The notes: generated by a model from the sequence alone, not told the origin. DNA of 64,000 nt from Treponema socranskii subsp. socranskii VPI DR56BR1116 = ATCC 35536 (GCF_000468115.1 NZ_AVQI01000082.1:18863-82862), one strand, 5' to 3'. Shown: positions 8,032-16,679, counted from the stretch's first letter. Numbers and translations: made by a program.

Positions 8032-8820
8032 ATGAAGAGAAAAACATTCTGTACAATTTATTTTTTATTATTTTTTGTTTTTCAAATTTATGCAGAAAAA
8101 ACAATTAATTATTGTGAATTTACCGAAATAGAAAATATAAATGATGTGATTGTTACAAAACGAAAATTAAATGGAAATCAGCAGGATATCGCAATCAGAT
8201 TAAATGAAAAACAACAAAAGGAATTTCTTGATAGAATTAAAATATTAAAACAACAAAAATATATAAAAGTCTTACTAGAATATGAAGTTTCTATTTTTTA
8301 TGACAATAACAAAACAAATATTTTTTTTATAAATGGCAGAGTAATAAAAAAACAAGACGGTACAACTTATATAATTGATAATAACATTACACTTTTTTTA
8401 GATTCTTTATTTACAAAAGATGATGTTTCAAATAATTATAAAGAAAAAATTATAGAAACACAAAACCGAAGAATCCATGTTTATCAGGTAAATTATTCAA
8501 GAAAAGATTTAGTCCATATAAATGGAGTTACTTCAAATGCTAATCCTACAGGTGTTTATGACCTTACATGGAAAATCGGACGGGAACTTATTGATGCTCA
8601 ATATAGTTTTTTCAAGAAAAAATATTTAAAAAATTACATAGAGAGAGAAAAATTAAAAGAAATTGCAGATTTATATATAAATGAAATTTACAAACCTGAT
8701 AATTCATTAATTTATTCATATTATGAATTACACCCGCTGGATCAAAAAAAAGAGAAATGGATTATTTATTTTATCTATGTCCTCAAAGAACATAGAGGTA
8801 AAAAAAAAGTATTGGGATGA
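8032..8820 (+). CDS. Cassette-borne secreted protein of unknown function, probably frameshifted near its C-terminus
   Basis: A 262-residue protein starting MKRKTFCTIYFLLFFVFQIYAEK, a clear signal peptide likely cut after QIYA. The rest is Lys/Asn/Ile-rich with no family I recognise (NGVTSNANPTGVYDLTWKIGRELIDAQY is its most distinctive part). The ribosome binding site is GGAG, and the start is 26 bases after attC-like site 1. The frame runs into a TGA just after a run of nine A (8800-8808). If that run had eight, the protein would continue for 27 more codons (KYWDEVVFMLPDGTIVISDN...) to a TAG at 8888-8890, 12 bases before attC-like site 2. That coherent extension suggests a recent frameshift, slippage, or a sequencing error. 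Confidence 0.7.
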   Translation: MKRKTFCTIYFLLFFVFQIYAEKTINYCEFTEIENINDVIVTKRKLNGNQQDIAIRLNEKQQKEFLDRIKILKQQKYIKVLLEYEVSIFYDNNKTNIFFINGRVIKKQDGTTYIIDNNITLFLDSLFTKDDVSNNYKEKIIETQNRRIHVYQVNYSRKDLVHINGVTSNANPTGVYDLTWKIGRELIDAQYSFFKKKYLKNYIEREKLKEIADLYINEIYKPDNSLIYSYYELHPLDQKKEKWIIYFIYVLKEHRGKKKVLG

Positions 8821-8902
8821 AGTTGTATTTATGCTGCCAGACGGTACTATTGTTATCAGTGATAACAATTATGAACGTATACAATTCTAGAAAAAAAACG
8901 CC

Positions 8903-8955
8903 TAGCACCTGCTTCAACCTGACATTGCTGTGCAATGCAGGTTAAGCGGATGTTA
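8903..8955 (+). repeat. attC-like recombination site 2 (integron cassette boundary)
   Basis: In the same orientation as site 1. TAGCA (8903-8907) pairs with TGTTA (8951-8955) with one G-T; GCTT (8911-8914) pairs with AAGC (8944-8947); C8915 is extrahelical, as in site 1; AACCTG (8916-8921) pairs with CAGGTT (8938-8943); ATTGC/GCAAT closes a terminal hairpin. R box, spacer, L box, extrahelical base and variable end are therefore all present. Spacing to site 1 is about 950 bases, one gene cassette. Confidence 0.6.
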
Positions 8956-9067
8956 TGTGTACAGTGCAAAGTGAAGCTGAAGAAAAGAATGGAATTACCA
9001 GTAAGTAAAAAAATATAAAATCTTTAATTATAAAAATATTTCTTTCTTTACTTTTATTTATGTTGTT

Positions 9068-9361
9068 ATGTTTTTTATGTTTATATATTTTTTTGAATAT
9101 ATATATATTAATAAGAACAATATTAAATATAAAGATTATTATAATTATGTAATTTCAAATAGCTATTTTGGAAACGGAATAATCGGACTCGCTGATACAT
9201 CAAAATTTTATTTTGATAAGGATTATAATTATTTAAGCAATGAAGAATTTATAAAATTAATACTAACTGCAATAAATCCAAGCAGGTATACTATAAAACT
9301 TGGAAATAAAAGGATTATAGAAGAAAAAGTTAATGAGATTTCCAAGTATATAAACGAATAA
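9068..9361 (+). CDS. Small AT-rich protein of unknown function with N-terminal hydrophobic segment
   Basis: 97 residues: a hydrophobic stretch (MFFMFIYFFEYIYI) followed by a hydrophilic Lys/Tyr/Asn-rich domain ending EEKVNEISKYINE. It lies after attC-like site 2 and shares the extreme AT richness of the neighbouring cassette gene. The start is uncertain: there is no good ribosome binding site, and another frame just upstream (from ATG at 8992, interrupted after VSKKI) encodes a membrane-segment-like stretch, so the gene may have lost its proper N-terminus by frameshift at the A7 or T7 runs. No third attC-like site is seen between its stop and the convergent esterase gene 19 bases away. Confidence 0.5.
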   Translation: MFFMFIYFFEYIYINKNNIKYKDYYNYVISNSYFGNGIIGLADTSKFYFDKDYNYLSNEEFIKLILTAINPSRYTIKLGNKRIIEEKVNEISKYINE

Positions 9362-9379
9362 TACTGCATAGCATATATG

Positions 9380-10249
9380 CTAGTTCTGCAGCATGCCGTT
9401 TTCTTTTAACCACGCCTCTATGTCTTCGTTCCAGTGCGTCTTCTTCATAAAAGCGCCCTCGAGCATACCGAAGCCGTGCCCGCCCGTTTCGTATTGTGCA
9501 AAGCGGCACGGTATATGTTTCGCTTTGAGAGCGGCGTACAGGAGACGGCTGTTTTCGAATTTGACGACGGGATCGTCGCGGCAGGCGAGGATGTATGTCG
9601 GCGGCATTGTCGGAGGGATTTGCTTTTCCATGGAAAAGCGTTCTTTTCGTTCTTCGCTCATGTTTTTTCCGAGCAGGCTTTTCCGCGACCACTTGTTTGC
9701 GATATCGTCGCGCATCGAAACGACGGGGTAGATCGCCATAACGCAGTCGGGGCGCAGGCTTACTTTTACATCGATACCGAGCTTTGCAATTTCGTTGCCG
9801 CTTTCGGCAAAGACGCCTGCCATTGTCACTAAGTGTCCGCCTGCGGAAAAACCGATTGCGCCGACTCTGTCGGGATAGATGCCGTAGTCGCGTGCATTTT
9901 CGCGCACGAGCTGAATCGCCCGCTGTATATCTTCGAGCTGGGCGGGGTGATGAGCGCCTCCCTGTGCAACGCGGTAGCGCAGTACGAAAGTCGTAACGCC
10001 GAGTGCGTTGAAACGCTTTGCAGTACAGTGCCCTTCGTTATACATACCCAAGTGGTGATAGCTTCCGCCGGGACAAATGATGAGAGCTGCCCCGTTTGCG
10101 TTTTCTGGCCTGCTCATAAACATAGCCGAATCGCAGCTTCTCATGCCTCGTACGCCCTGCCACAAAAAAACGGCGCGGCGGGAAGCTGAAAGGGGAAGAG
10201 CGGAAAAGACAATAAAAAGAACCGCACATACCGTACGAGCTCGGCTCAT
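9380..10249 (-). CDS. Secreted alpha/beta hydrolase, acetyl-esterase-like (BD-FAE/AXE family)
   Basis: 289 residues from ATG at 10249, chosen because it begins a signal peptide (MSRARTVCAVLFIVFSALPLSAS); the frame is open further upstream but that part is low-complexity and not signal-like. After it come the oxyanion loop ICPGGSYHHLGM, the nucleophile elbow GFSAGGH, PTYILACRDDPVVKFENS with the acid, and the catalytic His in GGHGFG. This arrangement is typical of bacterial acetyl-xylan-esterase-like hydrolases that deacetylate sugars or xylan. The gene stands alone, convergent with the cassette region. Substrate is inferred from the fold only. Confidence 0.8.
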   Translation of the reverse strand: MSRARTVCAVLFIVFSALPLSASRRAVFLWQGVRGMRSCDSAMFMSRPENANGAALIICPGGSYHHLGMYNEGHCTAKRFNALGVTTFVLRYRVAQGGAHHPAQLEDIQRAIQLVRENARDYGIYPDRVGAIGFSAGGHLVTMAGVFAESGNEIAKLGIDVKVSLRPDCVMAIYPVVSMRDDIANKWSRKSLLGKNMSEERKERFSMEKQIPPTMPPTYILACRDDPVVKFENSRLLYAALKAKHIPCRFAQYETGGHGFGMLEGAFMKKTHWNEDIEAWLKENGMLQN

Positions 10250-10430
10250 ATTTGTTTTAATAATTTTTTTACCGTTTGCAAAGAAGCGAGATGTCGAGAC
10301 ATAGAAACGGCACACGTCGGCATAAAAGCGACACACGCGATTCGATTTTTTACACATAGCGCAAACTTACCCGAACCGCGCGTTTCCGTCAATGAGCAAA
10401 AAAGTGAAATAAAAACAAAAATAAAATTAT

Positions 10431-10458
10431 TTGCTTTTTTTTGTTTTTTCGGTATATT
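10431..10458 (+). promoter_or_regulatory. Promoter of the superoxide reductase gene
   Basis: TTGCTT (10431-10436), 16 bases, then TATATT (10453-10458), about 30 bases upstream of the start codon. The GGAGG ribosome binding site follows at 10478. Confidence 0.5.
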
Positions 10459-10487
10459 ATATGTGATACTATGTCTTGGAGGACACT

Positions 10488-10862
10488 ATGCAATTTTATA
10501 TATGCAGACATTGCGGCACAATCGTCAGCATGATTCACAAGGGAGGCTGCCTTCCGTCTTGTTGCGGAAAAGAGATGCAGGAGCTCAAAGCGAACACGAC
10601 CGATGCTGCGCAGGAAAAGCACGTGCCGGTCATCACGGTAAAAGGCAGCGAAGTTCACGTTGCAGTCGGTTCCGTCGTTCATCCGATGGAAGCCGATCAC
10701 TATATTCAGTGGATCGCGATAGAAACCGAACAGGGCGTCCAGCGTAAAACGCTTAAACCCGGAGAAAAGCCCGAAGCGTCGTTTGCGCTCGCCTCAGGCG
10801 ACAAATTGATTGCGGCATACGAGTATTGCAATAAACACGGACTTTGGACGGCAAAAGCCTAA
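10488..10862 (+). CDS. dfx: Desulfoferrodoxin (class I superoxide reductase)
   Basis: A 124-residue protein that reduces superoxide to hydrogen peroxide in the cytoplasm. The N-terminal desulforedoxin module has Cys6, Cys9, Cys25 and Cys26 for the Fe(Cys)4 centre. The catalytic Fe(His)4Cys centre is represented by HPM and DHYIQWI and by the C-terminal YCNKHGLW. T. pallidum neelaredoxin lacks the N-terminal cysteines; here they are complete, so this is the two-iron type. I chose ATG 10488, which has GGAGG five bases upstream. A rubredoxin, the usual electron donor, is encoded at 54546. Confidence 0.93.
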   Translation: MQFYICRHCGTIVSMIHKGGCLPSCCGKEMQELKANTTDAAQEKHVPVITVKGSEVHVAVGSVVHPMEADHYIQWIAIETEQGVQRKTLKPGEKPEASFALASGDKLIAAYEYCNKHGLWTAKA

Positions 10863-10876
10863 GCGCCGGAACACCG

Positions 10877-11530
10877 ATGACGATGAAAACTTTTGCCGCA
10901 GTGATTTTCGATATGGACGGAGTTTTGCTCGACAGCGAAACCGTCTGCGACCTTGTGTGGCGTAAAGCGGCAAAAGAGTGCGGAATTGCCGATATCGAGT
11001 ATCTTATCGAAAAGAACCGCGGATGCAATTATGCCGACACCCGTGCCTCGCTCGAACACGATTTGCAAAGCGTATCCGCGGCCGATAGATTTATGAATCG
11101 CATCGCCGTGTTGTTCAATAAAATCGAAACGGAAGAGGGGCTTCCTTCGATGAAAGGCGCGCGTGAGGCGCTTGAATATTTGACAAAAAAAGGCTACCGC
11201 ATTGCGCTTGCCTCTTCCACCGACGGAGATGCCGTACGCCGTCAGATGAAAAACGCCGGCTTTATCGATTTTTTCGAAACGCTTACGACAGGCGATACGG
11301 TCGCTCGCGGAAAACCGGATCCCGAAATCTACGAGCGCGCCTGCGCATCGCTCGGTCTTTCGCCCGATGTCTGCTGTGCGATCGAAGATTCGCCGAACGG
11401 TATGCGGAGCGCGTACAGAGCGGGACTTTCGTGCATCATGGTGCCCGATAAAATTGCACCCGACGATGAAATGAAAAAAATCGCGATGTGCATATTACCG
11501 TCTCTCGACGCAATCGGCACGGTTTTGTAA
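10877..11530 (+). CDS. HAD-family phosphatase/phosphoglucomutase-like hydrolase
   Basis: 217 residues of the HAD superfamily, subfamily I. Motif I is FDMDGVLLDSE with the nucleophile and acid/base Asp; motif II is ASSTDGD (Ser/Thr); the Lys is in ARGKPDPEIY; motif IV is AIEDSPNGMRSA. The cap between motifs I and II is the helical type seen in phosphoglycolate phosphatase and beta-phosphoglucomutase relatives. ATG at 10877 starts 14 bases after the superoxide reductase stop, so the two are probably co-transcribed. Substrate cannot be told from sequence. Confidence 0.85.
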   Translation: MTMKTFAAVIFDMDGVLLDSETVCDLVWRKAAKECGIADIEYLIEKNRGCNYADTRASLEHDLQSVSAADRFMNRIAVLFNKIETEEGLPSMKGAREALEYLTKKGYRIALASSTDGDAVRRQMKNAGFIDFFETLTTGDTVARGKPDPEIYERACASLGLSPDVCCAIEDSPNGMRSAYRAGLSCIMVPDKIAPDDEMKKIAMCILPSLDAIGTVL

Positions 11531-11549
11531 TCGCCGCGTCGAACGCGAG

Positions 11550-11579
11550 GGTTGCTGCCGGAAGTGCAGCCGATTTTTA
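11550..11579 (+). terminator. Probable rho-independent terminator
   Basis: GGTTGC (11550-11555) and GCAGCC (11566-11571) form a short GC-rich stem with a ten-base loop, followed by GATTTTTAT. It lies 20 bases after the HAD gene. Confidence 0.5.
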
Positions 11580-11659
11580 TATTATATGCCGTTTTTAGAG
11601 AATACGGTTTCCGGTGTTGTTGACACGGATCATATACTATTTTGATAAGGATTGAAAAT

Positions 11660-12064
11660 ATGAATACACGAACGATAGGAATTATTATTTTTATGGGGGC
11701 GATAATGTTTTTTTCATGCTTTGCAAAAGAAAATGAAAAAAAGGCGGCAGAGCAATTCACATCGATTTCGATGGACGAAGCTGCAAAGCTTATGGAAACG
11801 GAAAAGGATTTTATTCTCGTCGACGTGCGCCGTCCCGATGAGTACAAATCGGGTCACATTCCGGGGGCCGTCCTCTTAACGAACGAAACGATTACCGAAG
11901 AGAGTGCCGCGCACATTTTGAAAAATAAAAATCAAAAAATTCTCGTTTACTGCAGGAGCGGACAAAGAAGCCGTGTTGCCGCCGGAAAACTTTCGTCGAT
12001 GGGATATACGAACGTCGTCAATATCGGCGGCATTATGAGCTGGAAGGGTAAAATCGAAAAATAG
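11660..12064 (+). CDS. Rhodanese-like lipoprotein
   Basis: 134 residues. The N-terminus is a lipoprotein signal (IIIFMGAIMFFSC, Cys20 to be lipidated), so it is anchored on the outer face of the inner membrane or in the outer membrane. A single rhodanese domain follows, with DVRRPDEYKSGHIPGA and the active-site loop VYCRSGQRS, Cys98 being the sulfur-accepting residue. Such proteins transfer sulfane sulfur in the periplasm; the acceptor is unknown. Start at 11660 follows AAGGA. It stands alone between the HAD gene and the EF-G gene. Confidence 0.88.
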   Translation: MNTRTIGIIIFMGAIMFFSCFAKENEKKAAEQFTSISMDEAAKLMETEKDFILVDVRRPDEYKSGHIPGAVLLTNETITEESAAHILKNKNQKILVYCRSGQRSRVAAGKLSSMGYTNVVNIGGIMSWKGKIEK

Positions 12065-12152
12065 CGCGCAGGATATTAATTCGCACGATAACAAACCCCT
12101 GCCCGCTCTTCGTTCGCTTGCTCCTTCTTTCTCTTTTCTATATACTCGCGTT

Positions 12153-14204
12153 ATGCAGCTGAATAAAATACGAAATATCGGAATCATGGCGCACATCGAC
12201 GCGGGCAAAACGACGACGACGGAGCGCATCCTCTATTATACGAAAAAAATTCACAAAATCGGCGAAATCGATGACGGTCAGGCGACGATGGATTTTTTGC
12301 CGCAGGAACAGGCGCGCGGCATTACGATTGCAAGTGCGGCGACGACGACCGAATGGAAAGGCTTTCAAATCAATATCATCGATACGCCGGGGCATGTCGA
12401 TTTTACCGCCGAAGTCGAGCGCTCGCTGCGCGTGCTCGACGGTGCGGTCGCCGTCATCTGCGCAGTCGACGGCGTGCAGCCGCAGACGGAAACGGTGTGG
12501 CGTCAGGCGGACACGTTTAAAGTGCCGCGCCTGTGTTTTATGAATAAAATGGATCGCGTCGGCGCCGACTTTTTCGGTTCGATGGAAGACGTGCACGAAA
12601 AGTTCGGTGTCGAATGCGTCGCTCTCCAGATCCCGATCGGGGAAGGAAGCGATTTCGAAGGCGTCATCGATCTTTTGACGATGCAGGAAATCCGCTGGAA
12701 CGAAGACGATGACGGAGAAACTTTTTCATTTTCCGATATCGCTCCCGAACGCAAAGAAAAAGCGGACGAATGGCGGGCGAAGCTCGTCGATCAGGTCGCA
12801 TCGGCCGACGATTTTCTTGCGGAATTATACCTCGAAGGAAAAGAGATAACGACGGAACAGTTGAAAGATGCGATCCGCAAAGAGACGATAGCGCGTGCAA
12901 TCGTTCCGTTTGTGATGGGAAGCGCCCGCCGCAATCAGGGCGTACAGCCGCTCATCGATGCACTCATCGATTATCTTCCGGCACCCGATGAAGTGCCGCC
13001 CGCCGTCGGTTTGCACATAAAGCGCGACAAAGAAGAAAAAATCGAAGTGCCGTGTAAAGAAAGCGGAGCCGCCGTCGGCTTGGTGTTTAAAATTCAGCAC
13101 GATCCGAATATGGGACTCCTGTGTTTTGTGCGCATGTATTCGGGGAAAATTGCGAGCGGCACGCAAGTATACAACGTGAACAAAAAAAAGCGCGAGAGAG
13201 TCAACAGAATTTTCAGAATCAACGCGGACAAAGAAGAGCCGATCGACAGTATCGCTGCAGGCGATATCGCAGCGTTTATCGGATTGAAACTCGCGCAGAC
13301 GGGCGACACGCTCGGCAGCGAGGGGATGCCGGTGCTCCTCGAAAAACCGCAGTTTCCCGAACCGGTCATATCGGTTTCTCTCGAACCCGAATCGCTCGCC
13401 GAGCGCGACAGGATGAACGATACGCTTGCGATCCTTTCGCGGGAAGATCCGACGTTTACGTATCACGAAGACGCGGAAACGGGTCAGCTGATAATCAGCG
13501 GCATGGGAGAGCTGCATCTCGATGTACTCGTCACGCGCATGCAGGACGATTTTAAAGTGAAGTGCCGCGTCGGCTCTCCGCAAGTGACTTACCGCGAAGC
13601 GGTGACCGCAAGCGCGGACGCAAGCGAAAGCTACAGCAAAGTGCTCGGCGGAAAAGAAAATACGGCGGGCATAACGGTTCACGTCGAACCTCGTCCTCAA
13701 GGAGCCGGAAACTCCTATGCGTGTACCGTAAAGAAGGGCGATATCCCCGACGAAATTTTCGAAGCGATGGAAAGCGCGTTCGAAAGTTCTTTCCAATCGG
13801 GAATCAAATTCGGTTATCCCTGTACCGATACCGCCGTCACCGTAACCGATGTCGATTACAGCGAATTGACGTCGACGACGTTTGCATTCGAAGCGTGCGC
13901 CGCCGCGGTTTTCGACAAAGCCTGTTCGGCCGCAAAACCGGAATTGCTCGAACCCGTTATGGACGTCGATATTTCCTGTCCGAAAGAATTCGTCGGAGAC
14001 GCGATGAACCAGATGACCGGCCGCGGCGGCATTATACTCGGACAGGATTCGAAGCAGACGGGCGAAATCGTTCACGCGCAGGCGCCGATGGCGAAGATGT
14101 TCGGTTTTTCGACGAGTCTCCGGTCGGCGACGCAGGGCAGGGCGTCGTTTTCGATGGAGTTCAGCCATTTTCAAGTAAAGCCCGGCGGATTGAGCGCGTT
14201 TTAA
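12153..14204 (+). CDS. fusA: Elongation factor G, probably the second spirochaetal paralogue (EF-G2 type)
   Basis: 683 residues with all GTPase motifs: AHIDAGKTT, RGIT, DTPGHVDF, NKMD and the G5-like GSARRNQG. Domains II-V follow in the usual order. It catalyses ribosome translocation or recycling with GTP. The switch-proximal sequence MDFLPQEQARGITIASAATT differs from [20 protein letters not shown] of canonical EF-G and is more like the spirochaetal EF-G2 that in Borrelia works in recycling. It is not next to str-operon genes (rpsL, rpsG, tuf), which supports a paralogue. Assignment as EF-G2 is inference from memory of these sequences. Confidence 0.88.
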   Translation: MQLNKIRNIGIMAHIDAGKTTTTERILYYTKKIHKIGEIDDGQATMDFLPQEQARGITIASAATTTEWKGFQINIIDTPGHVDFTAEVERSLRVLDGAVAVICAVDGVQPQTETVWRQADTFKVPRLCFMNKMDRVGADFFGSMEDVHEKFGVECVALQIPIGEGSDFEGVIDLLTMQEIRWNEDDDGETFSFSDIAPERKEKADEWRAKLVDQVASADDFLAELYLEGKEITTEQLKDAIRKETIARAIVPFVMGSARRNQGVQPLIDALIDYLPAPDEVPPAVGLHIKRDKEEKIEVPCKESGAAVGLVFKIQHDPNMGLLCFVRMYSGKIASGTQVYNVNKKKRERVNRIFRINADKEEPIDSIAAGDIAAFIGLKLAQTGDTLGSEGMPVLLEKPQFPEPVISVSLEPESLAERDRMNDTLAILSREDPTFTYHEDAETGQLIISGMGELHLDVLVTRMQDDFKVKCRVGSPQVTYREAVTASADASESYSKVLGGKENTAGITVHVEPRPQGAGNSYACTVKKGDIPDEIFEAMESAFESSFQSGIKFGYPCTDTAVTVTDVDYSELTSTTFAFEACAAAVFDKACSAAKPELLEPVMDVDISCPKEFVGDAMNQMTGRGGIILGQDSKQTGEIVHAQAPMAKMFGFSTSLRSATQGRASFSMEFSHFQVKPGGLSAF

Positions 14205-14293
14205 ATTGCACGTTTGATGCGAATGTATAATGGAACTCCTCTAAAAATTGATTTTTTTTCGAAACTTTCAATAATTATTAAATAATAAAATCC

Positions 14294-14322
14294 TTGCGTT
14301 TTTCGGGAATCGGCCTTACAAT
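14294..14322 (+). promoter_or_regulatory. Promoter of the MFS-kinase-BCCT operon
   Basis: TTGCGT (14294-14299), 17 bases, TACAAT (14317-14322), 33 bases before the GTG start of the MFS gene. Confidence 0.5.
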
Positions 14323-14354
14323 TAACCTCGTAATCGATACAAGGAGGTTTTACT

Positions 14355-15635
14355 GTGGCTGATTCGACCAAATCGACATTGCGTAAGTGGCTGACGATCG
14401 CAGTCGTGGCGTTTGCGGGAGGACTTATTACCAAACTGCCGTATTTGCGCGAAACGTACATGGAGCCGCTTTCACAAGCGACGGGAGCTACGATGGCGCA
14501 GCTCGGCATCCTTATGAGCGCGTACGGCATCGTAAACTTTATCTGCTATTTTCCGGGCGGTGTGCTTGCGGATAAATTCAGTTCGCGGGGATTGATCGCA
14601 TTTTCATGCATCGGCACTGCGCTTGCAGGTTTTTGGTACTATATGATGCCCGGCTTCGTATGGCTCGTCGTCATCCATGCGATCTTTGCGATAACGACGG
14701 TGTTTACGTTTTGGGCGGCTATGGTCAAATCGATTAACAATCTCGGCGGTCCCGAAGAGCAGGGACGCTTGTTCGGCTCGCTCGAAGGGGGACGCGGACT
14801 TATCGGTACGCTTGCCGCGCTCGGCTCCGTCATAGCGTTCAATGCGGCGGGAGCCGGTAACGATATCGGCGGCATGAAAAATACGATTATGTATTACAGC
14901 GTCGGACTTGTTATCGCCGGCGTCCTCGCGATTCTTTTTCTCGGAAAGGATAATCCCGCACAGAGAGAAGTGCAGGAAAAAAATGCTCTTAATTGGAAAG
15001 ATTTTCTTGAAGTCGCGAAGATGCCGCGCGTGTGGCTCGCGGGACTTCTCGGCGTGTGTAATTATTCCGCGCTTATTTTTCACGGATACATCACCGGATA
15101 TATGTCGAACGCGTTCGGCCTTCCGGCCGGTACGGTTGCGCTTCTCAATACTGTCCGTACCTACGGTATGATGATGATCGGCGCCTTTGTGGCAGGGCTT
15201 ATCTCGGATAAAGTCGGAAGCCGCGTCAGATTTATCGCCTATGCGTTTATCGGTATGGTCGTCTTTGCGTCGATGTACATTATCATTCCCGTCGGAGTGA
15301 AATCGGTGCCGCTTATCGTAGCGAACTTTATATGCTACGGTCTTTTTTTGTACAGCATCAAAGCGCTCTATTTTTCGACGATCGACGAAGTCGGTGTGCC
15401 GAAGCGGCTTGCGGGAACCGCTTCGGGAGTTATTTCGCTTGTAACGTATTCCGTCGAAATATTTCTCTACGCCGTGTCGGGCGCAATGGTCGATAGATAT
15501 GCCGGTACCGCGACTCCCTTTGCCGGCTATCGCCACTGTTGGATTGCGATGGTTTGCCTTTCCGCTGCGGGCTTCGTATTCGGCTTTATTCTTATCGCGA
15601 TGAATAAAAAAGCCGCTGCCGAAAAGACGGCTTAA
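14355..15635 (+). CDS. Major facilitator superfamily transporter
   Basis: 426 residues with about twelve hydrophobic segments. The MFS loop 2-3 signature is recognisable as GGVLADKFSSRG and repeated in the second half as AGLISDKVGSRVR. The start is GTG with AAGGAGG seven bases before it; no other start fits the ribosome binding site. It is the first gene of an apparent operon with a TIM-barrel isomerase, a choline-kinase-like protein and a BCCT transporter. The substrate is unknown; the context suggests a small organic compound linked to choline or betaine metabolism. Confidence 0.85.
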   Translation: MADSTKSTLRKWLTIAVVAFAGGLITKLPYLRETYMEPLSQATGATMAQLGILMSAYGIVNFICYFPGGVLADKFSSRGLIAFSCIGTALAGFWYYMMPGFVWLVVIHAIFAITTVFTFWAAMVKSINNLGGPEEQGRLFGSLEGGRGLIGTLAALGSVIAFNAAGAGNDIGGMKNTIMYYSVGLVIAGVLAILFLGKDNPAQREVQEKNALNWKDFLEVAKMPRVWLAGLLGVCNYSALIFHGYITGYMSNAFGLPAGTVALLNTVRTYGMMMIGAFVAGLISDKVGSRVRFIAYAFIGMVVFASMYIIIPVGVKSVPLIVANFICYGLFLYSIKALYFSTIDEVGVPKRLAGTASGVISLVTYSVEIFLYAVSGAMVDRYAGTATPFAGYRHCWIAMVCLSAAGFVFGFILIAMNKKAAAEKTA

Positions 15636-15695
15636 GTGCGTCGTGTCCTCTCCGGCACGGCAGTCTATTATTGATTATTATGCGGAGGTGTTGCG

Positions 15696-16679
15696 GTGAA
15701 ATTGCTCAGTTCGGTAAACAGCGATTATAACAACGATCTGCACAATTGGAATGAGATAGAGCGGCAGGTTACGAATATTGCAAAAGCGGGCTTTACGCAT
15801 ACGCAGTGGATTCACGATTGGGAAGGCGAGTATATCTACAGCAAAAGCGAAATGTTTCAAGCGCGCGATCTGCTGAACGGCCTCGGCTTAAAGGCACATA
15901 CGATTCATGCGTCCGAGGGCGGCAGGCGTACGATTATCGATAAAGACGGAAAAAAGATTTTCCGAAATCGTTATCGCCTGACCGACATCCGCAAAGATTA
16001 TACGTCGATGAACGAATACTGCCGGCTTGCCGGAGTCGATTTGTTAAAAAATCGAGTCGATCTGTGTACCTACATCGGTGCGTCGGTTATGGTGCTGCAC
16101 ATGCAGCTTCCGTGGAAACTGTTTGCCGAAAGCGAAAAAGATAAAGAGGATTATTATGCGCAAGTGTGCAAGTCTTTCGATGAACTTGCCCCGTATGCGA
16201 AAGCTGCAGGCGTTCGCTGTGCGCTCGAAAATTTGATCGTAACGCCGTGGCAAGTACAGGAAGAAGCGTTCGACCGTATGTTCGATCGCTACGATTCCGA
16301 TTTTCTCGGTTTCGCCTTCGATTCCGGACATGCAACGCTGCAGTGTCGTCATGATTTTAATTATTTTTTGAAAAAATATTACAGTCGAACTTTTGCGACT
16401 CACTTACAGGAAAACGCTTCCATTCCGGAAGCGTTGACGGACGATGATGCGGAAATATTGAAACACGACGCACATTGGGTGCCTATGGACGCGCGGGGAC
16501 ACGGTACGATGGATTGGAATGAAATCGCACGGTATGTGGCGAAAGCGCCGCTCGATTTGCCTGCAGACTTTGAAGTGGGCATCTACGGCAAAGACGAAGA
16601 GGACGAATTCGATCAGCTCGTCGAATGCCGCAAAACGGCGGAAAAATTTTATCAGATGGTGCTGGATGCGAAAACATAG
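15696..16679 (+). CDS. Sugar-phosphate isomerase/epimerase-like TIM-barrel protein
   Basis: 327 residues of the xylose-isomerase-like/AP-endonuclease-2 fold. Metal-site residues expected in this family are seen in ALENLIV (Glu), FDSGHA (Asp and His), ATHLQEN (His) and DFEVG (Glu). The start is GTG after CGGAGG. It acts on a sugar or polyol, but the family is too diverse to name the substrate. It lies 60 bases after the MFS gene, and its last 14 bases overlap the start of the kinase gene, so the two are translationally coupled. Confidence 0.8.
   Translation: MKLLSSVNSDYNNDLHNWNEIERQVTNIAKAGFTHTQWIHDWEGEYIYSKSEMFQARDLLNGLGLKAHTIHASEGGRRTIIDKDGKKIFRNRYRLTDIRKDYTSMNEYCRLAGVDLLKNRVDLCTYIGASVMVLHMQLPWKLFAESEKDKEDYYAQVCKSFDELAPYAKAAGVRCALENLIVTPWQVQEEAFDRMFDRYDSDFLGFAFDSGHATLQCRHDFNYFLKKYYSRTFATHLQENASIPEALTDDDAEILKHDAHWVPMDARGHGTMDWNEIARYVAKAPLDLPADFEVGIYGKDEEDEFDQLVECRKTAEKFYQMVLDAKT

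Noticed and set aside
10389..10700. Minus-strand open frame opposite the superoxide reductase gene
   Set aside because: It is a shadow of a well-supported gene, has no ribosome binding site and no family features.
12825..14174. A 449-codon open frame antisense to the EF-G gene
   Set aside because: Long antisense frames are common opposite GC-rich coding sequence; its Arg/His/Phe-rich product has no domain, and EF-G motifs on the plus strand are complete.
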